Part shown: piece by piece, positions 49,976 to 62,160 of the stretch
Layout: every line of letters begins with the position of its first letter
How positions within the stretch are numbered: position 1 is the first letter of the stretch
Source of the DNA: Venturia oleaginea
Lineage: Eukaryota; Ascomycota; Dothideomycetes; Venturiales; Venturiaceae
Assembly (NCBI GenBank): GCA_013176395.1
Contig: JABMLP010000006.1
Coordinates: 868,001 to 932,000, forward strand
DNA length: 64,000 bases
Direction of reading: 5' to 3'
Notes under the pieces: model-generated
Database searches by the model: none
What the model was told of the DNA's origin: nothing
Seen by the model: only the letters and a program-made list of their open reading frames with translations
Made by a program: the position numbers and the translations under genes

Positions 49976-51018
49976 ACATTTGAACCTTAACAATCTGAGA
50001 AACGGCGGCGCTGTCAGTAGTACGGTATAGTTTCGTCGTCAATAAGGTTCTATCCACGTTCACGGACTTGGCACGAATTCAGCGCCGTATTCTGATCCTT
50101 TTACGGTTTAGCGTTGCATCAGTGGGGCCGTTCATGTAAATCCCATCCGAACTGTGGCTATGCTGGTCGTTAAGCGCGTCTATTGCGCTCTTAATCGGAC
50201 TCCGACGGCTCCGAAATCGGGAACAGGGAAAGAGAATCTGCCCGTCTGATGAGTACAGTGTAAATTCGCACAGTTTTGGCTGGTGCGCAGCGCACGTACA
50301 GCACACGAGCCTCTTCTCGCCACTCCCACTGCGCTCGGCTAGAACATAGCTTCTGAAAGGTCTGTTAGGGGCGGAGCCGAAGTATCGCTTAAAGTAACGC
50401 CCTTATACGTATTCTCCCTGGTACCCTATGTATAGGGCAGTTCTACACTCGATAATTATCTATCTTTATCCTCATTTCAAGGTATTGTTCCTGGTGTTGA
50501 GATTCTGGTAATGTAGCCCGGGCGTGGTGTTATTTCCTCTCTATATGTTCTGTGCCTTGGTGCATCAACATACTTTGTATGTGTTTTGAGAAAGGTGGAG
50601 AACTGTGCGAATCTACACGTCTTTGTCTGATCAGGCATCCTCCGTGCATAGCTACTTGTAATCAAAATTCTTACCCTTCAACAATAACAAGGTCAAGTGC
50701 GCAAACGGTAAGAAAAGCGCGAAGCACAGATTGAACAGGAGAAGAGATTGCAAGTACGAGAACATTGATTTACATTAACTTTTAGATAACTATAGTGAAA
50801 CAAACTGCGGGCATCCAGTTCAGTATATATACGCCTCGCCAGCCAGGCATATAACGATCGTAAGTGTGGATATATTCCCCCTCCCAAACCAGCCAACCAA
50901 ATCCCAAAACGCCTCTGGCCACGAACCTACCGCAGACCAGGTAGCAACCCCAGGAGAAAATACCAATCGTTCGGTTCAATTCTTTTTGCTGTCGGCTCTA
51001 AGAACTTGATGCGATCAA
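49976..51018. other. intergenic, nothing recognised
   Basis: No gene is seen. The last 300 bases form the 3' flank of the minus-strand wall-protein gene. Confidence 0.4.
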
Positions 51019-52039
51019 TCATAGCATGGCGATAAAGCCCATGAGAGCTGCTGCCGCAGCACCGCCTGCAACGGTGATTGAAGTAGCACCACTGGAGCCC
51101 GTAGTGCTCGCGGCAGACTGACTAGCAGCAGTGGCCTGGGCAACCCTGTAACCAAAGCTGGTAGTCGTGTACGGCGAATTGCCACCAAATGAGGTAGTCG
51201 TGTAGATGGAGGACGCAGTGACCGTTGCTGAGCAAGCAGACCAAGTCGTCCATGGGGCAGAAGTCGACCAAGTTCCCGAAGTCCAGCCAGGCCAGTCAGA
51301 GGCAGGGCACTGGTTTCCATTCCACCACCTTGTCCAGGCACCGGTTGTCCATGCGCCTGATTGTCCAAATGGGCCATTGCCCCAGTTGTGACCCGCGAAG
51401 GGACCACCCGATGCTGGGCCCCATCCTCCTGCTCCGCCGCCGAAGCCGAATGGGCCTCCTCCACCTGGTCCTCCTGGTCCTCCTGGTCCACCTGGTCCTC
51501 CTGAGCCGTATTGGGTTGACCAACCGCTTGGCATTCCTGTTCCCCATGGGCCGGCTGAGATGCCGTTGGCAGCAGTGAATGAGGACCAGTCGCCGCTGGA
51601 TGGACCGTTGGGATGTGCAGATGTGTAGGATGCGAAGGCAGCGGAAGCTGTCAAGCTGCCGCCGTTGAAACCGTTGAAACTGCCGGTAGAGATGCTGTTG
51701 AACCCTGTGGAAATACCGCTAAAAGAGTTTGAGCCTCCGGAAGACGAGCCGCATGCAGAGTCGAGATATGAATAGATAGCTGTCAATTGTTAGGAGACGA
51801 TTCTTTGCCAATTGGAGGGAATGTCCTGTAGACATACAATTCTTGTCCGAATCACTGCATGTGGAGCTGGAGACACACGACCGAGCAGTGCTGAGCTTGC
51901 TTGAGTCGCTGCACAACTGGCTGAGGTTGCTCGATCCGCTCATGGCAGAATTGACACATGAGTTAGCGCACGATGGGTATTGGGCGTATGTGCTAGAGAC
52001 GAGGGATGCCGCAACAGCAGCGTACTGGAAGGCTTTCAT
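51019..52039 (-). CDS. GPI-anchored Gly/Trp-rich cell-wall protein with CFEM-like N-domain, 320 aa
   Basis: The exons are 52039-51838 and 51779-51019; the 58-nt intron is GTATGT...CCTAAC...GACAG, phase 1. The signal peptide is MKAFQYAAVAASLVSSTYAQ. The first about 60 residues of the mature chain carry six regularly spaced cysteines (PSCANSCVNSAM..., LCSDSS..., SCVSSSTCS..., SACGSS), similar to but shorter than a classical eight-cysteine CFEM. The middle is low complexity, with a GGPGGPGGPGGPGGGG run and many Trp-Gly and Trp-Thr pairs. The C-terminus (SGATSITVAGGAAAAALMGFIAML) is a typical GPI-attachment signal. It is expected at the outer membrane face or covalently in the wall; CFEM proteins can bind haem or act in adhesion, but nothing here fixes a role. 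Confidence 0.82.
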
Positions 52040-53658
52040 GTTGAAATTATCGATAAATATTTTGAATAAGAGGATTAAAGGAGAATCAGGAGTGATGGCG
52101 GGGTATATCGAAACAGATGAGCTCTGAAGGACTGGAAATTGTTCAAGCGGATAAGGCTCGTGAGGGAATACCCCCACAAGCAGGTAGACCAGCCTTCTGC
52201 TTTATAGCTGTGTAGCTGTAGACTCTCCAAACGGCGCGGCACCCTAAGCATAGGTCAGTGGACTGTGCCGATGGCTTGGGCGTCATAGTTTGGCGTGTTG
52301 TATCAGAAGAGTGTGGTGATGGGCCTTGAGGCTGAGAGAGGGAAAGCTGATGCGCTGACGCGGCACCGATGAAAAATGCTAGCTTCCAGATGCAGCGTTC
52401 AGCAGCTGCAGCTCTCTAGCTCGGATCCCCTCCTCTGTCCGAAGCCTGTGACTTTGGTCGAGGTAGGAGTAATACTCGGCGGCGCAGGACGTATCACACG
52501 ATGGCACTGATGCGTTCCTGGATTCCAGTAGATGAAAGCACGGAAACATGTTCGCTGAGGCTGGGGCACTCCGCAAACAGTTTGCCACGACGGTGTTTGG
52601 CTTGTGAGATCAGATGGGAAAGGCCATCAGAGTTTTCCAGGAGGCCGGTTGTTGTCGCACCTCTGTCGCCGATATTCCCATCTCCCCGCCGTCTTCCATG
52701 TCGTAATCGAAGTCAGACGGAATCAAGACATGACAAGCAACGCTCCAAAGACCCTGGCCGGTGTGCAACTCTCGGCGCTCTGCATATCGCTCTTGGCTGC
52801 CTTGCAGTGCGAGTACGCGTGTGCAGCCCGTTGCGCTTACTACAAGACTAACTCGATGGTAGACGCATAACGCGTGCCCCGACCGACTGAGAAGCAGTTT
52901 GGGCGCCTTGATGCAGGAGTGACCATGGGACATGTCCTCGATATGTTTCTCGGCTTGAGACAGCTCTGACAGATACTTCGCTTCGTCCCTATTTCGGTGT
53001 CGCCAGTCGCGCCCAGATTTTTGGCCTTCGCACTATTTCAGCCTCGAACAAGTTGGCTTTCTTACTCAGATAGTCCGGGACTGGATGACTAAGCTGATGA
53101 GTATTTTCATTGTTTTCATTGCTACAATCCTTTAGTGGAGCTCCGTCGAAATGCAATCCGCCGCGGAAGCCGGGATCTTAGGCCTCTACCCCAGTAAAGG
53201 CCGAGTTGAGATCATTATGTATTTCTAGGAATAGCCTATGGACTTAAAATAAACTCGAGCTTTTGATGTTCCCCGCCTCGCACCGTTATTCTCTATTCTG
53301 CGCATACATGGATAGGATGTACGTAGAGATACTTATTTTTGCCTTGAATTCAAGATTGCACGTCTTTTTGGCATTGACAATATTCGATAACTTGACTTGA
53401 GATTAAATTGGTGCGGAAATAAGTATGGTACGAGAAATACGTTAGAATTTTGACAAAATCAAGACAAAATCAAGACAAAACCACAGAGCCCAGAAAGTCT
53501 TCTCCCTTGAGCACAAGCGTGATCGGAGCGTTTTCGCCGAACCTGCAGCATCTCCTCACAATCAACTTTTCTTGCTCCTGCCATGGCTTCTATCCTCAAT
53601 GACCCCTTGGATGTCCTGTGGGGAAGTTGTTCATTGCTATGTTCGCTACAAACAATGA
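52040..53658. other. long intergenic region, nothing recognised
   Basis: About 1.6 kb separate the wall-protein start and the MFS start (divergent). Open frames are short and overlap on both strands. CAAGACAAAA is repeated in tandem just past 53457 (AAATCAAGACAAAATCAAGACAAAA). Confidence 0.4.
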
Positions 53659-55295
53659 ATGACACGATCCCATAGCACTGGTAACCCTATCGCACACATG
53701 TGGCCCGGCATAGAACTTGGGGATTACGCTCCAGTGCGCGGAGACGAACATCTCGAAGATCATGATACAGAAGATCTCGATGACGGAGGCGTTGGTTTGT
53801 ATCATGCCACAAACACCAAGGATGGGTCATTCAAGTTCGCCGAGAGGCAGCTCATTCGAAAGATTGATCGAAGGATAATGCCATGTCTGATACTTATGAT
53901 CATTCTGAATTATCTGGACCGTAACGCCCTTGCCAACGCTCGAATCCAAGGGATTGAAAAGTCACTAGGACTTGTAGGATCTCAATTCAATACTGCAGGT
54001 GAGGTTGAGAAATAACGAATGAGGGTCTCCTAGCTGACGGTTCTTAGTATCTGTATTCTTTGGTGAGTACGAGACGAAGACACGAACAATCAGATTCGGC
54101 TGGATGGCTAGAAATTATCAAGCTGACTATGTTAGTGGGATATATTGGGCTTCAAATTCCTTCAAACTTGCTTCTCACTCGTGCGCGTCCAAGCAGATAC
54201 CTTCCTGGTTGCATGATCGCATGGGGATTACTATCAGGAATGACAGCATTTATGAGGGGCTTCCATGGCCTCCTTTTCGTGCGCTTCTTTCTAGGCATGG
54301 TAGAAGCACCATTCTTCCCCGGCGCGCTCTTTTTGCTATCGTCGTGGTACACCAAGGAAGAACTCGCCTTCCGGACATCTCTACTCTATTCCGGAAGTCT
54401 TGTCGCTGGTGCGTTCGGAGGCTTCGTTGGCGCTGGAATAGAGTATGACCTTAAAGGTGTACTAGGCATGGCCTCGTGGCGCTGGCTCTTCCTCCTTGAG
54501 GCAACATCAACAATCATCCTGGCTATCTGTGCAATTTTCATCCTACCAGATTATCCCCATACCACAAGATGGCTGACACATCAAGAACGAGCCCTTGCTG
54601 TTGCTAGAATCCAGTCACACAGCGGAATGGAAGACAAAAAGCGAGGCAGTCTTCTCCACGGGCTCAAACTTGCCTTGGTTGATCCCAAAGTCTGGTTCCT
54701 GGCTCTCATCATCATCACGAAAACCTCTGCTGGCGCCGTCACCTCCTTCATACCGACTCTGGTCGCGACATTCGACAAGTCGCCAGTTGCGACACTACTT
54801 CTCATCGCCCCACCTTACCTAGCCGCTGCCGCGACTGCTCTTGCAGTGAGCTACTCAAGCGACAAAAGAGCCGAGCGCTCATACCACATCCTCCTCCCCA
54901 TCCTCCTCGCCCTGCTTGGATTTCTGCTCTTCGGCTCCACGCTCGCCTCCCCACCGCGCTATCTATCCATCTTCCTCATGCTTGCAGGCATCTACGGTAG
55001 CTACAACGTCGCGCTCGCCTGGATTTCATCGTCCCTCCCCCATCCAGTCGAGAAACGATCGGCCGCCATCGCCATCATCAATACCGTCGGCAACATGGCT
55101 CAAATCTACAGCCCATATTTCTACCTGGAAGAAAATGGACCGAGATATTTGGGGGCCATGGTCGCGAATGGTGGGTTCTGTATGGCCTGTTTGGGCGCTG
55201 TATGGGCATTGAGACAATATCTGAAGAAAGAGAATGGGAAGGTTGACAGAGGTGAGAGTTCAGGTATGGGCAGGGATTTCAAGTACGTGATTTGA
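53659..55295 (+). CDS. MFS transporter, anion:cation symporter (Dal5-like) family, 504 aa, with a 15-nt microexon
   Basis: The exons are 53659-53998, 54048-54062 and 54136-55295. The middle exon codes only VSVFF plus split codons, yet both introns (49 and 73 nt) have GTGAG donors and TAG acceptors and the reading is continuous (NTAGVSVFFVGYIGLQIPSN). The N-terminus is acidic and ends in KIDRRIMPCLILMIILNYLDRNALANARIQG, the family-typical first helix and loop. LPGCMIAWGLLSGMTAF, FFLGMVEAPFFPGALFLLSSWYTKEELAFRTSLLYSG and SWRWLFLLEA are all family hallmarks. The protein ends in a cytosolic tail (GRDFKYVI). Substrates of relatives include allantoate, vitamins and small carboxylates; this one is undetermined. 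Location is presumably the plasma membrane. Confidence 0.92.
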
Positions 55296-55677
55296 CGGAT
55301 TCGGGTGGGAAAAAATTGGGGAACCTACCGCGATGGCGCCCACAAAACTTGTGTGAAGGAGAGAAATTGTCATGAATTATTGGTGGAACTTATGCCTCCT
55401 CAAAAATGGCAAAAAGAAGTTGTAGTGAGACCGATTCCTGAGTTCGCATCATAGTAATTCTGATTTTTGCCAAAAAAGAGTCCCGGTCGTCTGCAATATA
55501 TAAGGTTAGAGTTCCCATCAGTCAAACGAAAGAAGCACGTAGAATCCGAGGTTTGCAAAAAGCTAGGTAAAAATGTATATTGCAATCGGCCAAGAACTAA
55601 ACTATCCCTTCGCCTCTACCTCCTAGGTTCTACTCAAACTAGGAATACAAGAGATGCCTCTTCAACCAACCACCTGC
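55296..55677. other. intergenic between convergent genes
   Basis: No gene is recognised. Confidence 0.4.
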
Positions 55678-56583
55678 TCAAATCACCTCAAAGCTGTGCT
55701 CAGACTCGGTTTCTACGTTGGCGGGCCAGTCAAGCCAGTCTGGATCCCACACCTCCAACCAGCCGGCCACATTCAAATCCATATCCTCAGGCTCTTCATC
55801 TTCATTGCAAGCGTCCACCCAGCCGAGGTCTGTAATCTCCTTCTCTACAACGGCATCCCGTTTGTCCATCGCCGCATCAACGAGCTGAGAACTCTGGTCG
55901 AACAGCGCCTCGTGAGTGAACCAGCCGGTCCAGTCTTCTTCTTCCTCAGGCCCAGTTTCCACCGTCATGGTGCCAATGCCTTCGTAGACTTTCGGTTCAT
56001 GTTCCTCTTCCTCGTCGACGAGAGGAAGATATTCATATCGAGCCCAAACGCAGTCATCACATCGGCATGGCGACAGTCGACGTCCATCATCACAGTTCCA
56101 TAATTCGAACCTATTTTCATCTCCTGATCCCTCCTCCAAGTCGTCCGATACACAATCCTGCAGACGTTGTGGGTCTAAGCCGCTGAAATCCCAGTACTCA
56201 CCCTTGGTGTTGAGAGCTGAGGCAATCTTCTTGGCCTCGATTTCGTGTCGTTGGGCGTTCTTGCCATAGTCTCTATCACATCTCCAGCAGCAGCGTTGGT
56301 GTCTGTGTCGCGGAGCCGTTCGTTGCGCCTCATCGTACAGCTCTTTCCTCGTTATGCAGACGGTGGGAAGCTGGAAAACCTCTAGAGTGTTGGGATTGTG
56401 CCATTGCGTGATGACTTCAGGATGGATCTCCGTTTGAGAACGCTGGATGTCTAACTGCCCGGCTTTTACGACTGAAAAGTTGTGGTACTTGTAATTCCTC
56501 GTACGTTCGCGTCTCTTCGGAACAGACGCGGAACGAAGGTCGCGGTAGGTGTTGGAGCGGTCGCGTGAGTAGGTTGCTGGCAT
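55678..56583 (-). CDS. unknown acidic protein with cysteine clusters, about 301 aa
   Basis: The first ATG in frame is 56583 (MPATYSRDRSNTYRD). The frame stays open upstream to a TAG near 56705 but has no other ATG, so a short 5' exon is possible. There is a basic N-terminal third (PKRRERTRNYKYHNFSVVKAG), then two cysteine groups (RCCWRCDRDYG and SPCRCDDCVWARYEYLPL) that could bind metal, and a long acidic Trp-containing C-terminal third (EEEEDWTGWF; DLGWVDAC; WLEVWDPDWLDWP). No family is recognised. It is soluble, with no leader or membrane helix. Confidence 0.6.
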   Translation of the reverse strand: MPATYSRDRSNTYRDLRSASVPKRRERTRNYKYHNFSVVKAGQLDIQRSQTEIHPEVITQWHNPNTLEVFQLPTVCITRKELYDEAQRTAPRHRHQRCCWRCDRDYGKNAQRHEIEAKKIASALNTKGEYWDFSGLDPQRLQDCVSDDLEEGSGDENRFELWNCDDGRRLSPCRCDDCVWARYEYLPLVDEEEEHEPKVYEGIGTMTVETGPEEEEDWTGWFTHEALFDQSSQLVDAAMDKRDAVVEKEITDLGWVDACNEDEEPEDMDLNVAGWLEVWDPDWLDWPANVETESEHSFEVI

Positions 56584-56705
56584 TGATTGAAGGGCTTTGT
56601 TTGCCTTGCATCGATTTGCCTTTTTGGAAGGCACCTTGGTTTGGTCCGAAGCTTTGGAGCGGTTCACCTTGCTGCGCTGTGTATAACTGCCTTGCGTCAG
56701 CTTCT

Positions 56706-57595
56706 GTGAGTGGGAGTGAGAAGGCGAGACCTACAAGTTCTCATTCTTTCGTTGGCGTGTAGACATATGACGAGTGACCAGGTGAGCAGCAGAAAGAGGA
56801 GAATAAGATGGATCTCTTGGTTGCCTTGCACGCCGATGACAAAGATTGGTTCTTTTATGAGTTGGTGAAAGTAGAAGCCGAGTAAATAATTTAGTTCCTG
56901 GATAAGGTCGTGAAGTTGGTGAAGTAAAGAAGTCACAGGGTAGGAAGCGGATATGCGATTGTCTGTTGGTTGAAAGTCAAGCTATTAGGAGCTGAGGTGG
57001 AGCTTTTGGAGTTCATGTAAAAGCGAAGTTGGTATTACGACTGACAAGATAAGATATTGCTTGTTCACGTCCAGGAAACCGCGATCAGACACCGCGAAGC
57101 CACGACTTTGCCTGCGGAACGTGGTGAGCGGCCGTGGAGTCTATTTCGAGTGTACCGTAGAAGAGAGAAAGCGCTATGCGAATATTGCACTCAGTTCTCT
57201 CCACCTGACTTTTCATTTTCAAGTTGCTACGCCTTGTCGAGGAAGCTTAGATGTTGAGCACATGCTCTTGATTTGAAAATATTGAATTCTTCCACCAACT
57301 CCGAGTCCATTCATCTCAGTATATTTATAGTTAACATTTTCCATCCACAAGCCACGGGCTTCACGCCAAAACAAAACCTTTCATAGCCTCTCGTTAGCGA
57401 CAGAGATTCCTATCCCGTGTCAATGGAGTTAAGGTCGCCGATTCTCTCATAATAACTGCCCACCATTCCAAAACCAAGAACACCGAGAGCCGGATTTCGC
57501 CTCTCTATAACACCAGTAGACCCAGATCCTCCATCTTATCGTCGCAGTTGTTGGTCATGATAACAGACAGTCCAAGGTTGCATCGGCGGTGCTAC
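56706..57595. other. intergenic, nothing recognised
   Basis: Short frames only. The right part is the 3' flank of the AP-1-like gene. Confidence 0.4.
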
Positions 57596-59799
57596 CTACA
57601 TGCCTGGCAGACTTGGTGGGCTTTGTTCCTTTCGCTTCACTGGCAATCCTTGGAATGCAGCGTCGACATCTTTTTCGTCGATAACGACGCCGCTTTCTGA
57701 GCAACGTGCTTTCGCTCGAAGTTCAGCGCACAAACCATCGATGTCGAGAGTACCGTCTATGAAGTCAGGTCGTTCTTGCAATTTGTCCCTTCGATAAAGG
57801 TTAGCAATGGTTGGACACGAAAAGATCGACAATACTCACCAAATCTTATGACAACTCATCAATGCATTGCGGTCTTCACCCGGCACAACTTCGTCCTCGT
57901 CAATGCCAGCAAGGAGCGCATCTGCTTGTTCTATCGGATTCGTCTTCTGCACCGCCGGAGTAAGACCAGTAGGCGCTGTGAGATCGGCCCAGTTGAAGGG
58001 GCTCGTGAAGTCCATGGGTGGCGCCATTGCGTCGTTGAAGAAACCCCCAGTGAAGTCCCCATCGCCTACAATTGCGGTCTGCGGATCACGGTAATCGCCG
58101 AACAGGACAGGGTCGAACTGCCCACCGTTCTGCGTCGCGAACCAATCAAAGTTCTTTACGGGATCGTTGCTACTGCTGTTGGCCTTCGCGTTCGTACTAC
58201 CGTTGTTCATCGAGGTTGGCGTGGGCATATTGTTCGCGGGAGCGGCACCTGGTGTGCCGTTAGATTGAGATTTTGTGCGCGGGATGGGATCCCGAATATT
58301 GCCACAAGCCATGTTGAGCTGCTCGCAGAAAGTGACCTCACCAGTTGTTCCATCTTCATTGATTGTATTCATCCCACAACCAGGAGAGTTGTGGCTTGGT
58401 TCGGGGGATGTGCCACAGGACGAATTGGGTCCACCATATTGAGACACGGATGATGACGAACCAGGCGAGGCGGATGTGTTGCTGCTATTGAATTGGAATA
58501 TGCGAGATGGGCTATTTTGGTTGATACTGCCGTTGGTCGACTGTGGCTTGGCTGTCATGGTAGTGTTCACAAAGCCGTCGTAGTTTAGGCCACCGGTACC
58601 CAATCCATTATGCATTCCAGGGCTAAATAAGTTAATCAAATTTTCGTTAGCCTCCGGCTGTCCGTTTGCAGAGACGGTAGATGTCGACTTGGTGGGTGAC
58701 GTTCCGGCAGGCAATGAGCTGTTGGGACTAGCTTGGCTTCTAGGACTGATGCTGCGGGCATTCATGTTGCCATTCGCATCTTTACGAGCCAGGACACCAG
58801 GAGCGTTGTTTGGGGTGGCTTTTGTAGCTGGTGGACTGGTAGTTTTTATTGATGTTCCAGAGAATCCGGTTGGTAGGCTACCAAATCTGGGGAAATCGAA
58901 TGAGAATGTGTTTTGGTTGCCCGAAGTAGAGGTGGACGATAAGTTGGCTGGCGTTCCTCGACCAAGCATGCCGGCGCTGTTCATCGACAAACGTTTCCTG
59001 TACTCACGCAATTCAATTTGTAACCTCTCAACTTGGGCACGTAGTAGACCATTCTCGTGATTGGCTGAGTCTGATGCTTTCTCGAGTTCACCAACTTTGG
59101 TCTCGAGATCTTTGAGATGTTTTTCCTTTCGCTCTCGGAATGCTCTTTGAGCTGCGCGATTCTGCGCCTTGCGCTTCTGGTGGAGGTCAGTAGCTGATGT
59201 TCTAGAGAAGTGTATCTCAATCAATTATAATTCAGCAAGACATGGTCAGGTGGACTTACGCTTGTTGGCTCGGATGTGAGCGGCTTTCTGCCAGGCTTCT
59301 TCGCGGTCTTTCCTTCGCCGGTCTCCTGTCGCTTTGCACCGTTTTCGGGCTCGTCGTCGTCGTCATCGTCATCCTCGGACATTTTTCGCTTATCATGTAT
59401 GTCCTGGCTGCCATCCTCGGATCCTGGCATGGCACCAATCATCTGACCATCAGTCTCTGGAAGATCAAAGTCAAAATTGCCATCGTAACCTTGATCATTG
59501 TTGTCCAAGAAGTCCAGGTAGGGACTCTCGCCAAGCGGCGTCTCAAAGTTGCCCATGGGCATTGATGGTTGACCATTCATAAACATGGTGGGTATCATGC
59601 CTTCGAAGTTGAACTGTTGGGACATGTCTTGTGAGGTGGCAGTCGCAGACCGGTTCAAGTTGTGTTGGAGGGCGGTCTTGGGTGTAGTATTACGATTTGT
59701 GTGGTTGGAGTTGAGCGCAGCGACCAGTAGACCTTGTTGGTTTCGGTCCAGGTTGTACTGGGCGTTGAACTGTTCGTTTGTGCTTGTCATGGCAGGCAT
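57596..59799 (-). CDS. AP1: bZIP transcription factor, Yap1/AP-1 family, oxidative-stress regulator, 689 aa
   Basis: The exons are 59799-59260, 59176-57840 and 57788-57596; introns are 83 nt (GTAAGT...CTGAC...CACCAG) and 51 nt (GTGAGT...GAAG). Splice 1 creates PTS|KRKAQNRAAQRAFRERKEKHLKDLE, the Yap-type basic region starting at residue 181 with N186-R187-A-A-Q-R-A-F-R194, followed by the leucine zipper. The N-terminal cysteine-rich domain has C434, C447, C464 and C471. The C-terminal one has C622 (SCHKIW), C646 and C655 (ARCSESG) with the embedded export-type hydrophobics (LDIDGLCAEL). In yeast and other fungi disulfides between these domains hide the export signal, so the factor stays nuclear and induces antioxidant genes. 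All key cysteines are present. I chose ATG 59799; 59790 is a near alternative. Confidence 0.95.
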
Positions 59800-60850
59800 T
59801 GGCCGAACAAGGAGGTTTGGAGAAAGTGAGACTGAGGCGTGGTGAGATTTTCGTATGATGGCCGGGCTGGCTGTTTCCTGAGGCACGGCTCGATTCTGGC
59901 CGGTTGCTGCAGCTGGTGCGAGCACGCAGTGTGAGTGTTGGTGGTGCAGCAGCGGAACCGATGAATAGGTGGATGATAGGAGAGCGGTGCTCGAAAGTGA
60001 AAGGTGAAGACGGAAGACGTCAGCGATTCAGGTTGCGGTCTCACTTCCGATATACTATGTACGGCGGCGACCGTGAGCCTCTTCTGGTCGATGTGTGCTA
60101 CCCCGCAACGCCCAGGATTCTCGCTGTCTCAGCTTCTTTTCACGGAGGTCGTCGGAGACGGATGGGTTGAAGATGGCGAGGGATTCAGAGAGCGTCGAAT
60201 TCAGATGGTGTCGAGCAGCATCACAGATTTGGCAAAGGGTTGAACGCGGTCCTGTCGTTGCTGAGAAATCAACTTTTGGAAAAAAAGAGGCGGCAAGGCT
60301 ATCTCTCCGCCGCCCGTCGCCGCTAACAAGCACGGCGTCTGGGTTTGGTTTCATTTGGATATAGCATTATAGTATGCACGAATCAGTTCCTGTATAAGAT
60401 GCTAGCAGCCGAATGATAGATGAACGGCCGGACTAAAATCGCCGTTTCAATCAATCCCTCATCCGATAGAAGTGAGACTAGGTTCCTACGTCGTACGACT
60501 ATTGCAGTGACGAGAAATACCAGAAAATCGAATCACGTGTCGCCGCTCTCTCAGTAGAGGTGCTTTCCCGTTGCAGTGACGAGAAATGGAAGAAAATCGA
60601 ATCACGTGCCGTCGCTCCTCTCAGCACCGCAGCTCGCATCCACTGGGACTGTTATTGCATCTAAGGATCATCAAAACACCTCTGCCAGTGGCCGCTCCGG
60701 CCTCTAGAGGCCATCGCGCGTCCCTCAGCGTCGATGAGATATCTCTAGAGTCGCCGTCGCGGCCACGGCAGAGCAAGCAGACGAATACATGAGCAAGCTA
60801 CACGAACGATGCGTCCACCAAAGACAACAGCAACCATCTAGTCACTATCT
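59800..60850. promoter_or_regulatory. upstream region of the AP-1 gene with a 69-bp tandem duplication
   Basis: TTGCAGTGACGAGAAAT, then AGAAAATCGAATCACGTG, occurs at 60502-60539 and again at 60571-60608 (period 69). Both copies end in a CACGTG palindrome, a site used by bHLH-type factors. No gene is visible. Confidence 0.55.
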
Positions 60851-60989
60851 CCCGGCTAGTCCATCACCCCAGATGACACTGCAACGCTCCGAGTCGACGA
60901 GTCACTGCTAGAACGGCAATACCTTCAACACAACTCAAACACCAGACGCCCGGTGCGCAACAATCGGCACCACACACCACTGCAACGAC

Positions 60990-61720
60990 TAGACAACCTC
61001 TCCCAACGTCTTGGCAAACCGTCCTGCTACAAGCTGTTGCCCAGAGCCTTGAGCCTCTCCCCAAACTGTTGCCTCCCAGTTATGGCATTGGCAAGAGTAG
61101 GTGCGCGACACAGTAAGTAGTAAGGACGCATAGAAGGAGCCTATTGGCGGCAAATCCCCTCCCTGTAAGCTAGCAGACGTAGCCTTGAGCCTCTCCCCAG
61201 ACTGTTGCGTCCCAGTTATGGCATTGGCAAGAGTAGGTGCGCGATATAGCAAGCAGGGAGAGCGACTAGCAGCAGATAGGCTCCGACTATAAGACGACAG
61301 GTCTACAACACAATCGGTGCGACACGATACGGCAGCTGCTAGAGAACCTCATCTACTATCGTCTCCGCAAACCGTCCTGCTGCAAGCTGATGTCCAGAGC
61401 CTTGAGCCTCTCCCCAAACTGTTGCGTCCCAGTTATGGCATTGGCAAGAGTAGGTGCGCAACACAGTAAGCAGTAAGGACGTATAGAAGGAGCTTATTGG
61501 CGGCAAATCCCCTCCCTACAAGCCAGCAGACGTAGCCTTGAGCCTCTCCCCAGACTGTTGCGTCCCAGTTATGGCATTGGCAAGAGTAGGAGCGCGATAT
61601 AGCAAGCAGGGAGAGCGACTAGCAGCAGATAGGCTCCGACTATAAGACGGCAGGTCTATAGCACGATCGGCGCCATACAATACGGCAGCTACCAGACAGC
61701 CTCGTCCACGGGCATACCCG
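60990..61720 (+). repeat. two-level tandem repeat, higher period 353 bp
   Basis: CAGAGCCTTGAGCCTCTCCC begins at 61043 and 61396, 353 bases apart, and nearly the whole 353-bp unit is repeated twice. Within each unit a block of about 60 bases (AGCCTTGAGCCTCTCCCCAR, ACTGTTGCGTCCCAGTTATG, GCATTGGCAAGAGTAGG) occurs twice, about 136-138 bases apart, giving four copies in all (about 61046, 61181, 61399 and 61537). No protein frame is shared by all copies. Confidence 0.85.
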
Positions 61721-61779
61721 GAGTATCACACCCAAGCAGCGAAATCACGACTACGATGGTTACTATTGTCTCCAGCATC

Positions 61780-62160
61780 ACACAACCAAATACACCGCCG
61801 CATAGGAATCTGGTGCAAGGCAACTTTCACAAGCAGAAACATACTTAGGGAACCCATTGGCCTTGAGGGATAAGGCGAAACAGATAGACAAGCTGAGCAT
61901 TAGAGGGAGACTGTAGGTAGAAGGATAGCGAAACACGAGGCATTGCCTCTTGAGTCTACATAGCACAGATATACTAGCAGAATAACCAGTATCTACAAGA
62001 GCCAGCGGGCATTTGGAGATACTGGTTAAGGGAAAAGAGGGAGGACGGAGGGGACAGCTGGTCTTGTTTCAGTGAACGGGGCGAAGTGGGGCGCGGTGGA
62101 TTATATAATCTATCACGTGTCGGCTGTCTGATGAAGTCCTCCTAACCGGACATAGCTGCT
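61780..62160 (+). mobile_element. truncated relative of the LINE: ORF2 end and part of the 3' UTR
   Basis: The plus strand carries GCTGAGCATTAGAGGGAGAC, TGTAGGTAGAAGGATAGCG, GAGGCATTGCCTC and so on, alignable with the minus strand of 30.4-30.7 kb around the ORF2 stop and through the 3' UTR. The last block (CACGTGTCGGCTGTCTGATG, AAGTCCTCCTAACCGGACAT) is almost identical to the intact LINE, while the preceding 200 bases differ at roughly one base in five. The match stops at about 62160, before the ATCA tail. The 5' side is cut off and abuts the tandem repeat. Confidence 0.82.

Noticed and set aside
51296..51547. Arg/Thr-rich repeat frame over the wall-protein gene
   Set aside because: It is the shifted frame of the GGPGGPGG-coding repeat; the real gene has a leader, a spliced cysteine domain and a GPI signal.
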